Part shown: piece by piece, positions 34,998-43,055 of the stretch | How the letters are laid out: every line of letters begins with the position of its first letter | Position numbering within the stretch: position 1 is the first letter of the stretch | Assembly: GCA_000299095.1 (NCBI GenBank) | Contig: CP003809.1 | Span: 1,174,001-1,238,000 of the forward strand | Length of the DNA stretch: 64,000 nt | Source: an alpha proteobacterium HIMB5 | Lineage (GTDB): Bacteria > Pseudomonadota > Alphaproteobacteria > Pelagibacterales > Pelagibacteraceae | Reading direction: 5' to 3' | Translations under genes and position numbers: made by a program | Notes under the pieces: generated by a model | What the model saw: the letters and a program-made list of their open reading frames with translations, nothing else | What the model was told of the DNA's origin: nothing | Databases searched by the model: none

Positions 34998-35426
34998 TTA
35001 TTTTTGAGTTTGATAATCACTTACAACTTTAATCAACACTTCAACAGAACTTATTTTTTTTCCAGTGATATTTTTTTTAATTTTTATTTCATCGAGATCG
35101 TTCTCATCACAGTCAATTAACCTATTAGTATCTTCATCAAAAAAATGGTGATGAACTGAAGTGTTTGTATCAAAATAGCTTTTATCACTATTGATTGAGA
35201 TTTCTTTTAAGTATCCTTTGTTCTTGAATGCATGAACAGTGTTATAAACAGTAGCTAATGAAATCTTTTCATTTAATTTTTCGCTAATTATTTTAGTAAG
35301 ATCATTTATTGTAAAATGGAAAGTAGTATCTCTATCAAACAAAACTTCACAAATTTTAAGTCTTTGTCTTGTTGGTCTTAATCCAGATTCTCTTAATTTA
35401 TCAATAAAATCAACGCTTTTTGTCAT
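34998..35426 (-). CDS. irr: Iron response regulator Irr (Fur family)
   Basis: A Fur-superfamily transcription factor of 142 residues. It has a winged-helix DNA-binding half (LRPTRQRLKICEVLF ... KISLATVYNTVHAFKNKGYLKEI) and a dimerisation half with the triple histidine VHHHFFDEDT at residues 92-94, the haem/metal site typical of alphaproteobacterial Irr rather than Fur. No CxxC and no GCPWH haem motif are seen. Irr reads cell haem or iron status and represses iron-using genes. It is divergent from fabA-fabB-fabI, a conserved alphaproteobacterial arrangement. A copy of ATTCTAAAC lies just upstream, suggesting autoregulation. Confidence 0.9.
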   Translation of the reverse strand: MTKSVDFIDKLRESGLRPTRQRLKICEVLFDRDTTFHFTINDLTKIISEKLNEKISLATVYNTVHAFKNKGYLKEISINSDKSYFDTNTSVHHHFFDEDTNRLIDCDENDLDEIKIKKNITGKKISSVEVLIKVVSDYQTQK

Positions 35427-35439
35427 GCAAATTATAATT

Positions 35440-35463
35440 ATTCTAAACTATTTCTATATTATA
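35440..35463 (-). promoter_or_regulatory. Irr-like half-site and -10 box in the irr/fabA gap
   Basis: ATTCTAAAC at 35440-35448 is identical to the two copies near rubrerythrin. On the minus strand TATAAT at 35458-35463 would place transcription start near 35451, so the site covers the start of the irr message. The -35 region is poor. The same site could also touch the divergent fabA promoter. Confidence 0.4.
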
Positions 35464-35500
35464 TTTAATATAAATCAAGTATTAAGAGTGTTCAAATTTT

Positions 35501-36004
35501 ATGAAAAAAAACTCTTTTAGCTACGATGATCTAATTCAATGTGGAAATGGGGATCTTTTTGGTCCTGGAAATGCCAAACTACCTCTCCCTCCAATGCTTA
35601 TGTTTGACAGAATAAGTAAGATCAATGAAAACGATGGTGAGTTCAAAAAAGGCTCATTATCTGCTGAATTAGATGTCAAAAAAGATTTGTGGTTCTTTGA
35701 CTGTCACTTTAAAGACGATCCTGTGATGCCAGGCTGTCTTGGCTTAGATGCGATGTGGCAATTGGTAGGTTTTTTTCTAGGTTGGTTAGGAAATCCAGGA
35801 AAAGGTCGTGCACTTGGAGTTGGAACTGTTAAATTCACAGGTGAAGTTTTACAAAATATTAAACTTGTAAAATATAAAATAGATATGAAAAAAATTATGT
35901 CTCCAGGTGGTACAACAGTAGGTTTAGCTAACGGCGTTGTTTATGCAGATGACAAAAAAATTTATACGGCAGAAAGTTTGAAAGTGGGGTTATTTAAATC
36001 ATGA
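35501..36004 (+). CDS. fabA: 3-hydroxyacyl-ACP dehydratase/isomerase FabA
   Basis: Introduces the cis double bond at the C10 stage of fatty-acid synthesis. The 167-residue hotdog-fold protein shows the active-site block [32 protein letters not shown], with catalytic His in [11 protein letters not shown] and Asp in GLDAMWQ. It opens the fabA-fabB-fabI operon, with an ATGA overlap to fabB. It is divergent from irr with a 74-base gap that contains an Irr-like half-site, so iron status might also affect it. Confidence 0.95.
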   Translation: MKKNSFSYDDLIQCGNGDLFGPGNAKLPLPPMLMFDRISKINENDGEFKKGSLSAELDVKKDLWFFDCHFKDDPVMPGCLGLDAMWQLVGFFLGWLGNPGKGRALGVGTVKFTGEVLQNIKLVKYKIDMKKIMSPGGTTVGLANGVVYADDKKIYTAESLKVGLFKS

Positions 36005-37215
36005 GAAGAGTAGTTATTACAGGTTTAGGGATAGTCTCTTGTTTGGGAAATAATCAAGAAGAGGTTCATCAATCATTATTAAATTCAAAATCAGGGATTT
36101 CATTTAGTGAGGAATATAAAGAACATAACTTAAAAAGTAATATTCATGGAAAACCAAATATTAAATTAGAAGATCATGTAGATAGAAAAACAATTAGATT
36201 TATGGGTTCTGGTTCTGCTTATAACTACGTTGCCATGAATGAAGCTATAAAAGACTCAGGATTAGAAGATAATCAAATTAGTAATTTTAAAACTGGAATT
36301 GTAATGGGTTCAGGAGGACCTTCAATAGAAAATGTAGTTTTATCAGTTGATAAAACTAGGGCAAAAACTCCAAAATTGATGGGGCCGTTTATTGTTCCAA
36401 GAACTATGGCAAGTACTGCGTCTGCTACCTTAGCAGTTCCATTTAAAATCAAAGGTGTAAATTATACAATGAGTTCAGCTTGCGCTACTAGTGGGCATTG
36501 TATAGGACATGCTAGTGAATTAATTCAAATGGGAAAACAAGACATTGTTTTTGCTGGAGGAAGTGAAGAATTACACTGGGCAATGACAGCGATGTTCGAT
36601 GCAATGACTGCACTTTCATCAAAGTACAATGATACTCCTGAAAAAGCATCAAGAGCTTATGACAAAACTCGAGATGGTTTTGTAATTGCTGGTGGTGCAG
36701 GTGTATTAGTTTTGGAAGAATACGAACACGCTAAAGCTCGTGGGGCAAAAATTTATGCTGAATTAACTGGATATGGTGCAACATCTGATGGTTATGACAT
36801 GGTTGCTCCTTCAGGAGAAGGAGCTGTGAGATGTATGAAAATGGCTTTAGCTACAACAAAAAATAAAATTGATTATATAAACACCCACGGGACTTCTACG
36901 CCAGTAGGTGACATTACTGAGCTTAATGCAGTTAAAGAAACATTTAGAAATGAGATACCTAAAATAAGTTCAACAAAATCTTTATCAGGTCATCCTCTTG
37001 GTGCTGCATCCGTTCATGAAGCAATATATTGTCTGATTATGATGAAAAATAATTTTATCACGGGCTCAGCAAATATTAATGATATGGATGATGAGGCTAA
37101 AAAGTTTCCTATAGTAACAAAAACTGAAACAGGAGCGACTCTTAACACTGTGATGTCTAATAGTTTTGGATTTGGTGGAACTAATGCAGCTTTAATTTTT
37201 GAAAAGGTAAAATAA
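36001..37215 (+). CDS. fabB: 3-oxoacyl-ACP synthase I FabB
   Basis: A condensing enzyme that elongates the unsaturated intermediates made by FabA. The 404-residue thiolase-fold protein carries the Cys-His-His triad: [12 protein letters not shown] (nucleophile Cys), [11 protein letters not shown] (His) and [11 protein letters not shown] (His, with the Lys just before). The glycine-rich C-terminal [13 protein letters not shown] is present. It overlaps fabA by 4 bases and shares one base with the fabI start. Confidence 0.95.
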   Translation: MRRVVITGLGIVSCLGNNQEEVHQSLLNSKSGISFSEEYKEHNLKSNIHGKPNIKLEDHVDRKTIRFMGSGSAYNYVAMNEAIKDSGLEDNQISNFKTGIVMGSGGPSIENVVLSVDKTRAKTPKLMGPFIVPRTMASTASATLAVPFKIKGVNYTMSSACATSGHCIGHASELIQMGKQDIVFAGGSEELHWAMTAMFDAMTALSSKYNDTPEKASRAYDKTRDGFVIAGGAGVLVLEEYEHAKARGAKIYAELTGYGATSDGYDMVAPSGEGAVRCMKMALATTKNKIDYINTHGTSTPVGDITELNAVKETFRNEIPKISSTKSLSGHPLGAASVHEAIYCLIMMKNNFITGSANINDMDDEAKKFPIVTKTETGATLNTVMSNSFGFGGTNAALIFEKVK

Positions 37216-38000
37216 TGAGCTTAATGAAAGGTAAAAAAGGATTAATCATGGGAGTAGCGAATGAACGATCAATCGCTTGGGGTATATCCCAAAAACTAGC
37301 TGAGGCTGGTGCTGAACTAGCATTTACATATCTTGGAGACGCTTTAAAAAAAAGAGTTGTTCCACTTGCAGAAAAATTAAACTCAAATGTTACATTTAGT
37401 TGTGATGTAGAAAAGCAAGAAGAAGTTATTAAACTATTTGAAGATATCAAGGCAACTTGGGGGGAAATAGATTTTGTAGTCCATGCAGTAGCTTTCTCAG
37501 ATAAATCAGAACTATCAGGTGAATACCTAAATACAACACGGGATAATTTCCTAAGAAGTATGCTAATTTCATGTTTTTCATTTACAGAAGTAGCAAGAGA
37601 AGCTCAAAAAATAATGAAGCCAAATGGAAGTATGATCACACTTACGTATGAGTCTACTAAAGCAATTCCTAATTATAATGTGATGGGAGTTTGCAAATCT
37701 GCTTTAGAGGCTAGCGTTAAATATTTAGCTAGAGATCTTGGCGTTAAAGGAATTAGAGTTAACGCTATTAGCGCTGGACCTATAAAAACATTAGCAGCGT
37801 CTGCAATTGGGGATGCTAAATTTTTATACAAATGGAATGAAGATCATTCATTTTTAAAAAGAAATGTAGATATTCATGATGTTGGAAATTCTGCTTTATA
37901 CTTGTTAAGTGATCTTGCAAACGGCGTAACAGGTGAAATTCACTATGTTGATGCAGGTTACAATAAAGTTGGAATGCCAGATCCTAAAAATATTACTTAA
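37215..38000 (+). CDS. fabI: Enoyl-ACP reductase FabI
   Basis: An NAD(P)H-dependent reductase completing each fatty-acid elongation cycle. The 261-residue short-chain dehydrogenase has the FabI-type cofactor loop GVANERSIAWGI and the catalytic Tyr-x6-Lys in NYNVMGVCKSALEASVKYLARDLG. RVNAISAGPIKTLAASAI, where the substrate loop lies, and the conserved C-terminal GEIHYVDAGYN follow. Its start overlaps the fabB stop (TAATG). A FecR-like gene follows after 30 bases. Confidence 0.95.
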   Translation: MSLMKGKKGLIMGVANERSIAWGISQKLAEAGAELAFTYLGDALKKRVVPLAEKLNSNVTFSCDVEKQEEVIKLFEDIKATWGEIDFVVHAVAFSDKSELSGEYLNTTRDNFLRSMLISCFSFTEVAREAQKIMKPNGSMITLTYESTKAIPNYNVMGVCKSALEASVKYLARDLGVKGIRVNAISAGPIKTLAASAIGDAKFLYKWNEDHSFLKRNVDIHDVGNSALYLLSDLANGVTGEIHYVDAGYNKVGMPDPKNIT

Positions 38001-38030
38001 AATTGTTTCAAATTTAGCTATAAGAGAGAT

Positions 38031-38666
38031 ATGAATAGGAGAGATTTTTGTAAAACATTAAGTTCAGCTTTAATAGCTTGGGGTTTAAATCCTATATCAG
38101 CTTTAGCAGATAATGGAAATAAAACTCTTAATGGAGAATTTTTTATAAATTCAAAATCAGTAAGTAACGGATTTAATGACTTAAATAACAATATTGTTGA
38201 AACCAAAAATGAAAAATCAATTATAAAAGTTAAAGATGATTTTTATTTAATAAGACCAGAGACAAAACTAAAATTTATTTCTAACAAACTAACTGAAGTT
38301 ATTAAAGGGTCTGTTCATGCAGTTTTCAGTAAGCAAAAAGATGAGCTAAAAGTTAAAATTCCCCAAGGAACTATAGGTATAAGAGGAACTTCAATATTTA
38401 TTGATTTAGAATCATCTAAAAATAGAAGCTATTTTTGTAATTGTTATGGTGAAACTGCTCTATATGACAATAAAGGCAAATTGATAAAAACAATTATTTC
38501 AGATGGACATAAATCTGGTGCTTTTACTGATGATGGAAAGTTTAGACCATATTTTCACAACTACTTATTTAACAAATATGCTAAAAATCATCCAAGAATA
38601 TTTGATGATGAAATGGAAAAAGCTGGCTGTATTGTTAAAAATAGTCATTGTACTTTAAGATCGTAA
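38031..38666 (+). CDS. FecR-domain protein with Tat-like signal peptide
   Basis: A 211-residue exported protein. It begins MNRRDFCKTLSSALIAWGL, a twin-arginine-type leader (RRDFCK), with a likely cleavage after ALA near residue 26. A FecR-type beta domain follows (GSVHAVFSKQKDELKVKIPQGTIGIRGTSIFID). In FecR proteins this kind of domain senses or scaffolds in the periplasm, but here there is no sigma factor and no TonB receptor next door. Cys 136 and 138 (FCNCYGE) and two more near the C-terminus (GCIVKNSHC) could form disulfides or bind metal. It probably rides on the fab operon. Function unknown. Confidence 0.7.
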   Translation: MNRRDFCKTLSSALIAWGLNPISALADNGNKTLNGEFFINSKSVSNGFNDLNNNIVETKNEKSIIKVKDDFYLIRPETKLKFISNKLTEVIKGSVHAVFSKQKDELKVKIPQGTIGIRGTSIFIDLESSKNRSYFCNCYGETALYDNKGKLIKTIISDGHKSGAFTDDGKFRPYFHNYLFNKYAKNHPRIFDDEMEKAGCIVKNSHCTLRS

Positions 38667-38667
38667 T

Positions 38668-39489
38668 TTAATTTCTTTCCCAAAGTAAAGGGAAAAACTC
38701 ATCTAGTAATTGATCACTATTTTCTTTTTTATATTTTTTATAAGTTTTTGCTGTTCCACCGTTATTTGTTGGATGAAATCTTGCATCAGATGGTACACAA
38801 TGGGAAACGATTGCTCTTCTATGGTTTTTAGAAGTATTGATGCCTGAACCATGCCATGTATATCCATGATGGAATGCAACTCCACCAGCTGGTACTTCTA
38901 CATATACAATATCTAAATTTTTATTATTTTTTTTTGCAAAGATTTTTAATTGTTCTCGATAATCTTCTGGTGAATGAAATTCTCCTTTGGGTGGTTGCAA
39001 TCCCCATTTATGTGAACCTTTCACGTACTCAAGAGTACCTGTTTCTTTTTTTGTGTCATCTAATGACATCCAACAAGTCATCATAGTTTGAGGAATAATC
39101 CAATCATTATAGGCAGCATCTTGGTGATAACCTAAAGTTTTTCCTCCTGGGGGTTTCCATAAAACATTATCTTGAATCAATTTTGAACCATTCCAATTCA
39201 TTAATTCTGCACAAGCTTTTCCAATAATTTCATGGCATACAAAACTTTTAATCAAAGTATCGGATTTCCATCCATTACAAATTTGTCTGGTTAAATCAGT
39301 TGGGTTTTTGTCAAATTTCCAATTCCACTCATCAGGTTCAATCCCAGTTTCAAATTTACCTTTAAATAATGGTTTAAATCTTTCTTTTATATTTTGAATA
39401 AAATCTCTTTCTATAAATTTTTCTAAAATAATAAAACCATCACGATTGAAATTGTCAAATAGTTTACGGTTTAATTTCAAATTAATCAT
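38668..39489 (-). CDS. Phytanoyl-CoA dioxygenase (PhyH)-family protein
   Basis: An Fe(II)/2-oxoglutarate-dependent oxygenase of 273 residues. It has the facial triad His-x-Asp in LGYHQDAAYNDW and the distal His in VAFHHGYTWHGSG, followed by an Arg for 2-oxoglutarate in NHRRAIVSH. Family members hydroxylate acyl-CoAs, ectoine or small organic molecules, so the substrate cannot be named. It is convergent with the FecR-like gene, one base apart. Upstream (39490-39625) the gap is AT-rich with no clear promoter. Confidence 0.85.
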   Translation of the reverse strand: MINLKLNRKLFDNFNRDGFIILEKFIERDFIQNIKERFKPLFKGKFETGIEPDEWNWKFDKNPTDLTRQICNGWKSDTLIKSFVCHEIIGKACAELMNWNGSKLIQDNVLWKPPGGKTLGYHQDAAYNDWIIPQTMMTCWMSLDDTKKETGTLEYVKGSHKWGLQPPKGEFHSPEDYREQLKIFAKKNNKNLDIVYVEVPAGGVAFHHGYTWHGSGINTSKNHRRAIVSHCVPSDARFHPTNNGGTAKTYKKYKKENSDQLLDEFFPLLWERN

Positions 39490-39625
39490 TTAGATATATT
39501 ATTAAATTTATAGATTCATAAAAGAAATTTTCTATTTTTTACCTTAAGAAGAATTAATTACTAATATATTTATTTAGTATCTAAGTTGAATATTTTAATT
39601 ATTATATGTTATGAATTTTTTTAAA

Positions 39626-40243
39626 TTAGTCTTTTATTATTACTTCAATTTCACTTATGTTATTTAAATTTTTAACAAAAATTGGATCTGAAGCTACCAT
39701 TCCCCCTGAAGATATAATTATAGAACCTGCGCCAAATTCTTTGGAAATAACTTTATCATGAATACAACTTTCGCCAATTATCAATAAATTATAATTTAGT
39801 TTTTTCCAATTGTTATAACTAGAATTATCATTAAGCATACACAGTGCTCTTATGATATGTAACTTTTTTTTTGATTTGATTACTATATCTTTATGATTGT
39901 GCCTTTGATGTTTTATAAGATATAAATCATCAATTTTATCATCATTTTTCTTATTGTAATATCCTCTGTCTATCCAAATATTCATTCCAGGTGAATATTT
40001 CACTAATTGTACTGCTGGTAGTGTATCATGAGAAGATAAAAATTTTTTTCTTTTAACCATATATTGTTCAAATATTCTTTCTTCAAAATTTAGTTTTTTA
40101 GTTTTAGTAAAAATTTTTTTATAAACAAATTTTATTTGTGTATAAGGAGGCATTTGATATTTATATGTTAAAACGCCTATGAAATAAGAAATTATGACTA
40201 ATAAACCAAAAATTGAGAAAATTTTTTTTTTATTGTTTATCAT
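39626..40243 (-). CDS. Unrecognised membrane-anchored protein
   Basis: A 205-residue protein that I do not recognise. A hydrophobic helix near the N-terminus (residues 9-27, FSIFGLLVIISYFIGVLTY) is preceded by basic residues, so it is most likely a signal anchor with the rest outside the inner membrane. It has a basic juxtamembrane region (KKIFTKTKKLNFEERIFEQYM) and a possible beta-rich domain ending with the Gly/Ser-rich GAGSIIISSGGMVASDPIF. Two Cys (CMLND, ESCIHD) lie about 30 residues apart. It stands between the PhyH gene and pnp as a single gene. Its composition matches its neighbours, so there is no sign of recent transfer. Confidence 0.6.
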   Translation of the reverse strand: MINNKKKIFSIFGLLVIISYFIGVLTYKYQMPPYTQIKFVYKKIFTKTKKLNFEERIFEQYMVKRKKFLSSHDTLPAVQLVKYSPGMNIWIDRGYYNKKNDDKIDDLYLIKHQRHNHKDIVIKSKKKLHIIRALCMLNDNSSYNNWKKLNYNLLIIGESCIHDKVISKEFGAGSIIISSGGMVASDPIFVKNLNNISEIEVIIKD

Positions 40244-40306
40244 AATCTCTATAAATTCTTTCTTATAGAACGTTATATTACTAATTACATCTGACCCTTA
40301 AGATTT

Positions 40307-42379
40307 TTAAGAATTTGCTTGTTTGATAGAAAGTTTTACTTTTCCTCTGTCAAAACCGATAACTTTAACTTTAACCTCGTCACCTTCTTTAACAACATCA
40401 GTTACCTTTGCTACTCTCTTATCTGCAAGCTCTGAAATGTGAACAAGCCCATCTTGTTTTCCTAAGAAATTTACAAATGCTCCAAACTCCATAATCTTCA
40501 TAACTTTTCCACTATAAATTTTATTAAGTTCAGCTTTTGCAGTAATATCTTTAATCATCTGCATTGCTTTATTTCTAGACTCTTCATCCGGTGCAGCAAC
40601 TGTTACTTCGCCCTCATCATTAATGTCAACTTTAGCACCAGAAACTTCAACTATTTCTCTAATAGTTGCGCCTCCTTTGCCAATTACTGCTGCAATATCT
40701 TTTTTATCAACAGTAATTTTTTCCATTTTAGGAGTATGTTTTCCAACATCACTTCTAGAAACTGATAGTGCTTTATTCATTTCACCAAGAATATGAATTC
40801 TTCCATCTTTAGCTTGTTTTAAAGCTTGGTCCATTATCTCAAATGTAATGCCTGTAATTTTAATATCCATTTGTAGAGAAGTAATACCATCCTTAGTTCC
40901 AGCTACTTTAAAATCCATGTCACCTAAATGATCTTCATCACCCAAAATGTCAGATAAAACTGAAAAATCATCACCTTCTTTAATCAATCCCATAGCAATA
41001 CCAGCGATAGGTTCTTTAATTGGTACCCCTGCATCCATTAGTGCTAGTGACGCACCACAGACCGTAGCCATAGATGAAGAGCCATTAGATTCTGTGATCT
41101 CAGATACTATTCTAAAAGTATATGGGAAAGATTCTTTTGATGGCAATGATGAATTGATCGCTCTCCATGCTAATTTTCCATGTCCAATTTCTCTTCTACC
41201 AGTTCCTATTCTACCAGTTTCTCCCACTGAAAATGGTGGAAAATTATAGTGAAGCATAAATCGCTCTTTTTGTAAGCCATCTAAACTTTCAATTTTTTGC
41301 TCATCATCGGATGTACCAAGAGTCGTTGTTACTATTGCCTGAGTTTCTCCTCTTGTAAATAGAGCTGAACCATGTGTTCTTGGTAAAATTCCAACCTCAC
41401 ATGATATTGGTCTTACATCTGATAGGCCTCTACCGTCTATTCTATTCTTATTTTTTAGAATATCTGTTCTTACTATTCTTTTCTCAAGATTTTTAAGTTC
41501 AGAATTAACGTCTAGATCAGTATAATTTTCATTTTCTTCAAATAACTTTTTAGCTTTATCTGTTATTTCAGAAATCTGATTTGATCTGTCTTGCTTATCT
41601 CTTGTTCCAAAAGCTTTTTTAAGATCATCTGTAAACTTATCCTCTAATACTTTTTTAACTTCTGAAAGATCTTTTTTTTCAAAAACCCATTCTGGTTTTC
41701 TACAATCTTTAGCAAGATCTTCAATTGTCTCAATTACTGGTACAAAACCTTCATGACCAAACTTTACTGCATTTAACATCTCTTCTTCAGTTAAACCATT
41801 TGCCTCTGACTCGACCATTAGAACAGCATTTTTGGTTCCTGCTACTACTAAATCTAACTTAGATTTTTTGAGCTCTTCCTTTGATGGATTTAAAACGTAA
41901 TTTCCATCTATATAACCAACTCTTGATGCTCCAACTGGGCCAAGAAATGGCATACCAGAGATTGCTAATGCTGCTGAAGAAGCCGTAATAGACAAAATAT
42001 CTGCTTCATTTTCTTTATCATATGAAATTACAGTTGGTAATAATTGTACTTCATTCTTAAATTCGTCTGGAAACAGCGGTCTGATCGGTCTATCGATTAA
42101 TCTTGATATTAATGTTTCGCTTTCAGTTGGTCTTGCTTCTCTTTTAAAATATCCACCAGGGATTTTTCCAGCTGCATAATATTTTTCTTGATAATTCACT
42201 GATAATGGAAAATAATCTACATCTGGGTTTACTTTTTTAGCTCCTACAACAGTTGCTAATACAACTGTTTCACCACATTTAGCAATAATTGCTCCATCTG
42301 CCTGTCTTGCTATTTTTCCTGTTTCTAAACTTATTTTCTTTCCTGCTACTTCTATTTCTTTCTTATATACTTTAAACAT
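40307..42379 (-). CDS. pnp: Polyribonucleotide nucleotidyltransferase (PNPase)
   Basis: A 3'-to-5' phosphorolytic exoribonuclease and degradosome component. The 690-residue protein has two RNase PH cores (first with [20 protein letters not shown], second with [14 protein letters not shown] and [13 protein letters not shown]), a KH domain around residue 560 ([15 protein letters not shown]) and a C-terminal S1 domain ([28 protein letters not shown]). It is the last gene of the nusA-infB-rbfA-rpsO-pnp run. The 51-base rpsO-pnp spacer is almost all purine on the coding strand, a possible site for PNPase autoregulation by analogy with E. coli. Confidence 0.97.
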   Translation of the reverse strand: MFKVYKKEIEVAGKKISLETGKIARQADGAIIAKCGETVVLATVVGAKKVNPDVDYFPLSVNYQEKYYAAGKIPGGYFKREARPTESETLISRLIDRPIRPLFPDEFKNEVQLLPTVISYDKENEADILSITASSAALAISGMPFLGPVGASRVGYIDGNYVLNPSKEELKKSKLDLVVAGTKNAVLMVESEANGLTEEEMLNAVKFGHEGFVPVIETIEDLAKDCRKPEWVFEKKDLSEVKKVLEDKFTDDLKKAFGTRDKQDRSNQISEITDKAKKLFEENENYTDLDVNSELKNLEKRIVRTDILKNKNRIDGRGLSDVRPISCEVGILPRTHGSALFTRGETQAIVTTTLGTSDDEQKIESLDGLQKERFMLHYNFPPFSVGETGRIGTGRREIGHGKLAWRAINSSLPSKESFPYTFRIVSEITESNGSSSMATVCGASLALMDAGVPIKEPIAGIAMGLIKEGDDFSVLSDILGDEDHLGDMDFKVAGTKDGITSLQMDIKITGITFEIMDQALKQAKDGRIHILGEMNKALSVSRSDVGKHTPKMEKITVDKKDIAAVIGKGGATIREIVEVSGAKVDINDEGEVTVAAPDEESRNKAMQMIKDITAKAELNKIYSGKVMKIMEFGAFVNFLGKQDGLVHISELADKRVAKVTDVVKEGDEVKVKVIGFDRGKVKLSIKQANS

Positions 42380-42430
42380 TTCTTTTCCGTTTCTTTCTTT
42401 TCGTTTCGTTCCGTGCTATCTATTTCGATC

Positions 42431-42679
42431 TTATTTTCTTAAATTCAATTTAGACAATACATTTTTGTAAGAATCTAATTTATTTTTCTTTAGATATTCT
42501 AACAATTTCTTTCTTCTATTTACCGCTCTTAATAAACCAACTGAAGAATGTTTATCTTTCTTAAATTGTTTTATATGTTTTGAAAGAGTTTCAATTTTTT
42601 CAGTCAACAATGCTATTTGCACCTCTGATGAACCAGTGTCCTTTTCATGCATTGCTAATTCACTTGCTTTTTTACTCAT
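42431..42679 (-). CDS. rpsO: 30S ribosomal protein S15
   Basis: An 82-residue 16S rRNA-binding protein. The core is standard: MHEKDTGSSEVQIALLTEKIETLSKHIKQFKKD, then HSSVGLLRAVNRRKKLLEYLKK. The N-terminus is a few residues shorter than the usual 88-89 residue S15, lacking part of helix 1; an in-frame upstream start is not evident because rbfA ends 7 bases before. truB, which normally lies between rbfA and rpsO in alphaproteobacteria, is absent here. Confidence 0.96.
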   Translation of the reverse strand: MSKKASELAMHEKDTGSSEVQIALLTEKIETLSKHIKQFKKDKHSSVGLLRAVNRRKKLLEYLKKNKLDSYKNVLSKLNLRK

Positions 42680-42686
42680 ATTTTTC

Positions 42687-43055
42687 CTATTTATTTGTTT
42701 GTTTAATTAAATTTTCAATTTTTTCCGCATACTCAAAAGATTCGTCTTTTCTAAAAAGTAATTTTGGTAAAAATTTTACGATAACCTTCTTTGAAAGAAT
42801 TTTTCTTATCAAAAAAGAATATTCTTTAAGTTTATTTATAACTTCATCAGCGTCTTTACCTCCTAATGGAAGCACATATGCTTTTGCAATTTTAAGATCT
42901 TGGCTCATTCTAACCTCAGTAACTGTTATTGTGTTGGTTTCTAAATTTGGAACTTTTGCTTCATTTCTTAAAAATATCATGCTCAATGATTGTTTAATCA
43001 TCTCCCCAACTCTTAGCTGTCTTTGTGACATTGTTTTGCCTATTCTATCAGCCAT
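42687..43055 (-). CDS. rbfA: Ribosome-binding factor A
   Basis: A small-subunit maturation and cold-adaptation factor with a KH-like fold, 122 residues. It shows the family opening RQLRVGEMIKQSLSMIF, the central TVTEVRMSQDLKIAKAYVLPL (conserved V-S-D-L-x-A-x-V pattern) and the closing FRKDESFEYAEKIENLI (core F-x-x-D-x-S). It overlaps the infB stop by one base. It lies between infB and rpsO as in most bacteria. Confidence 0.95.
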   Translation of the reverse strand: MADRIGKTMSQRQLRVGEMIKQSLSMIFLRNEAKVPNLETNTITVTEVRMSQDLKIAKAYVLPLGGKDADEVINKLKEYSFLIRKILSKKVIVKFLPKLLFRKDESFEYAEKIENLIKQTNK

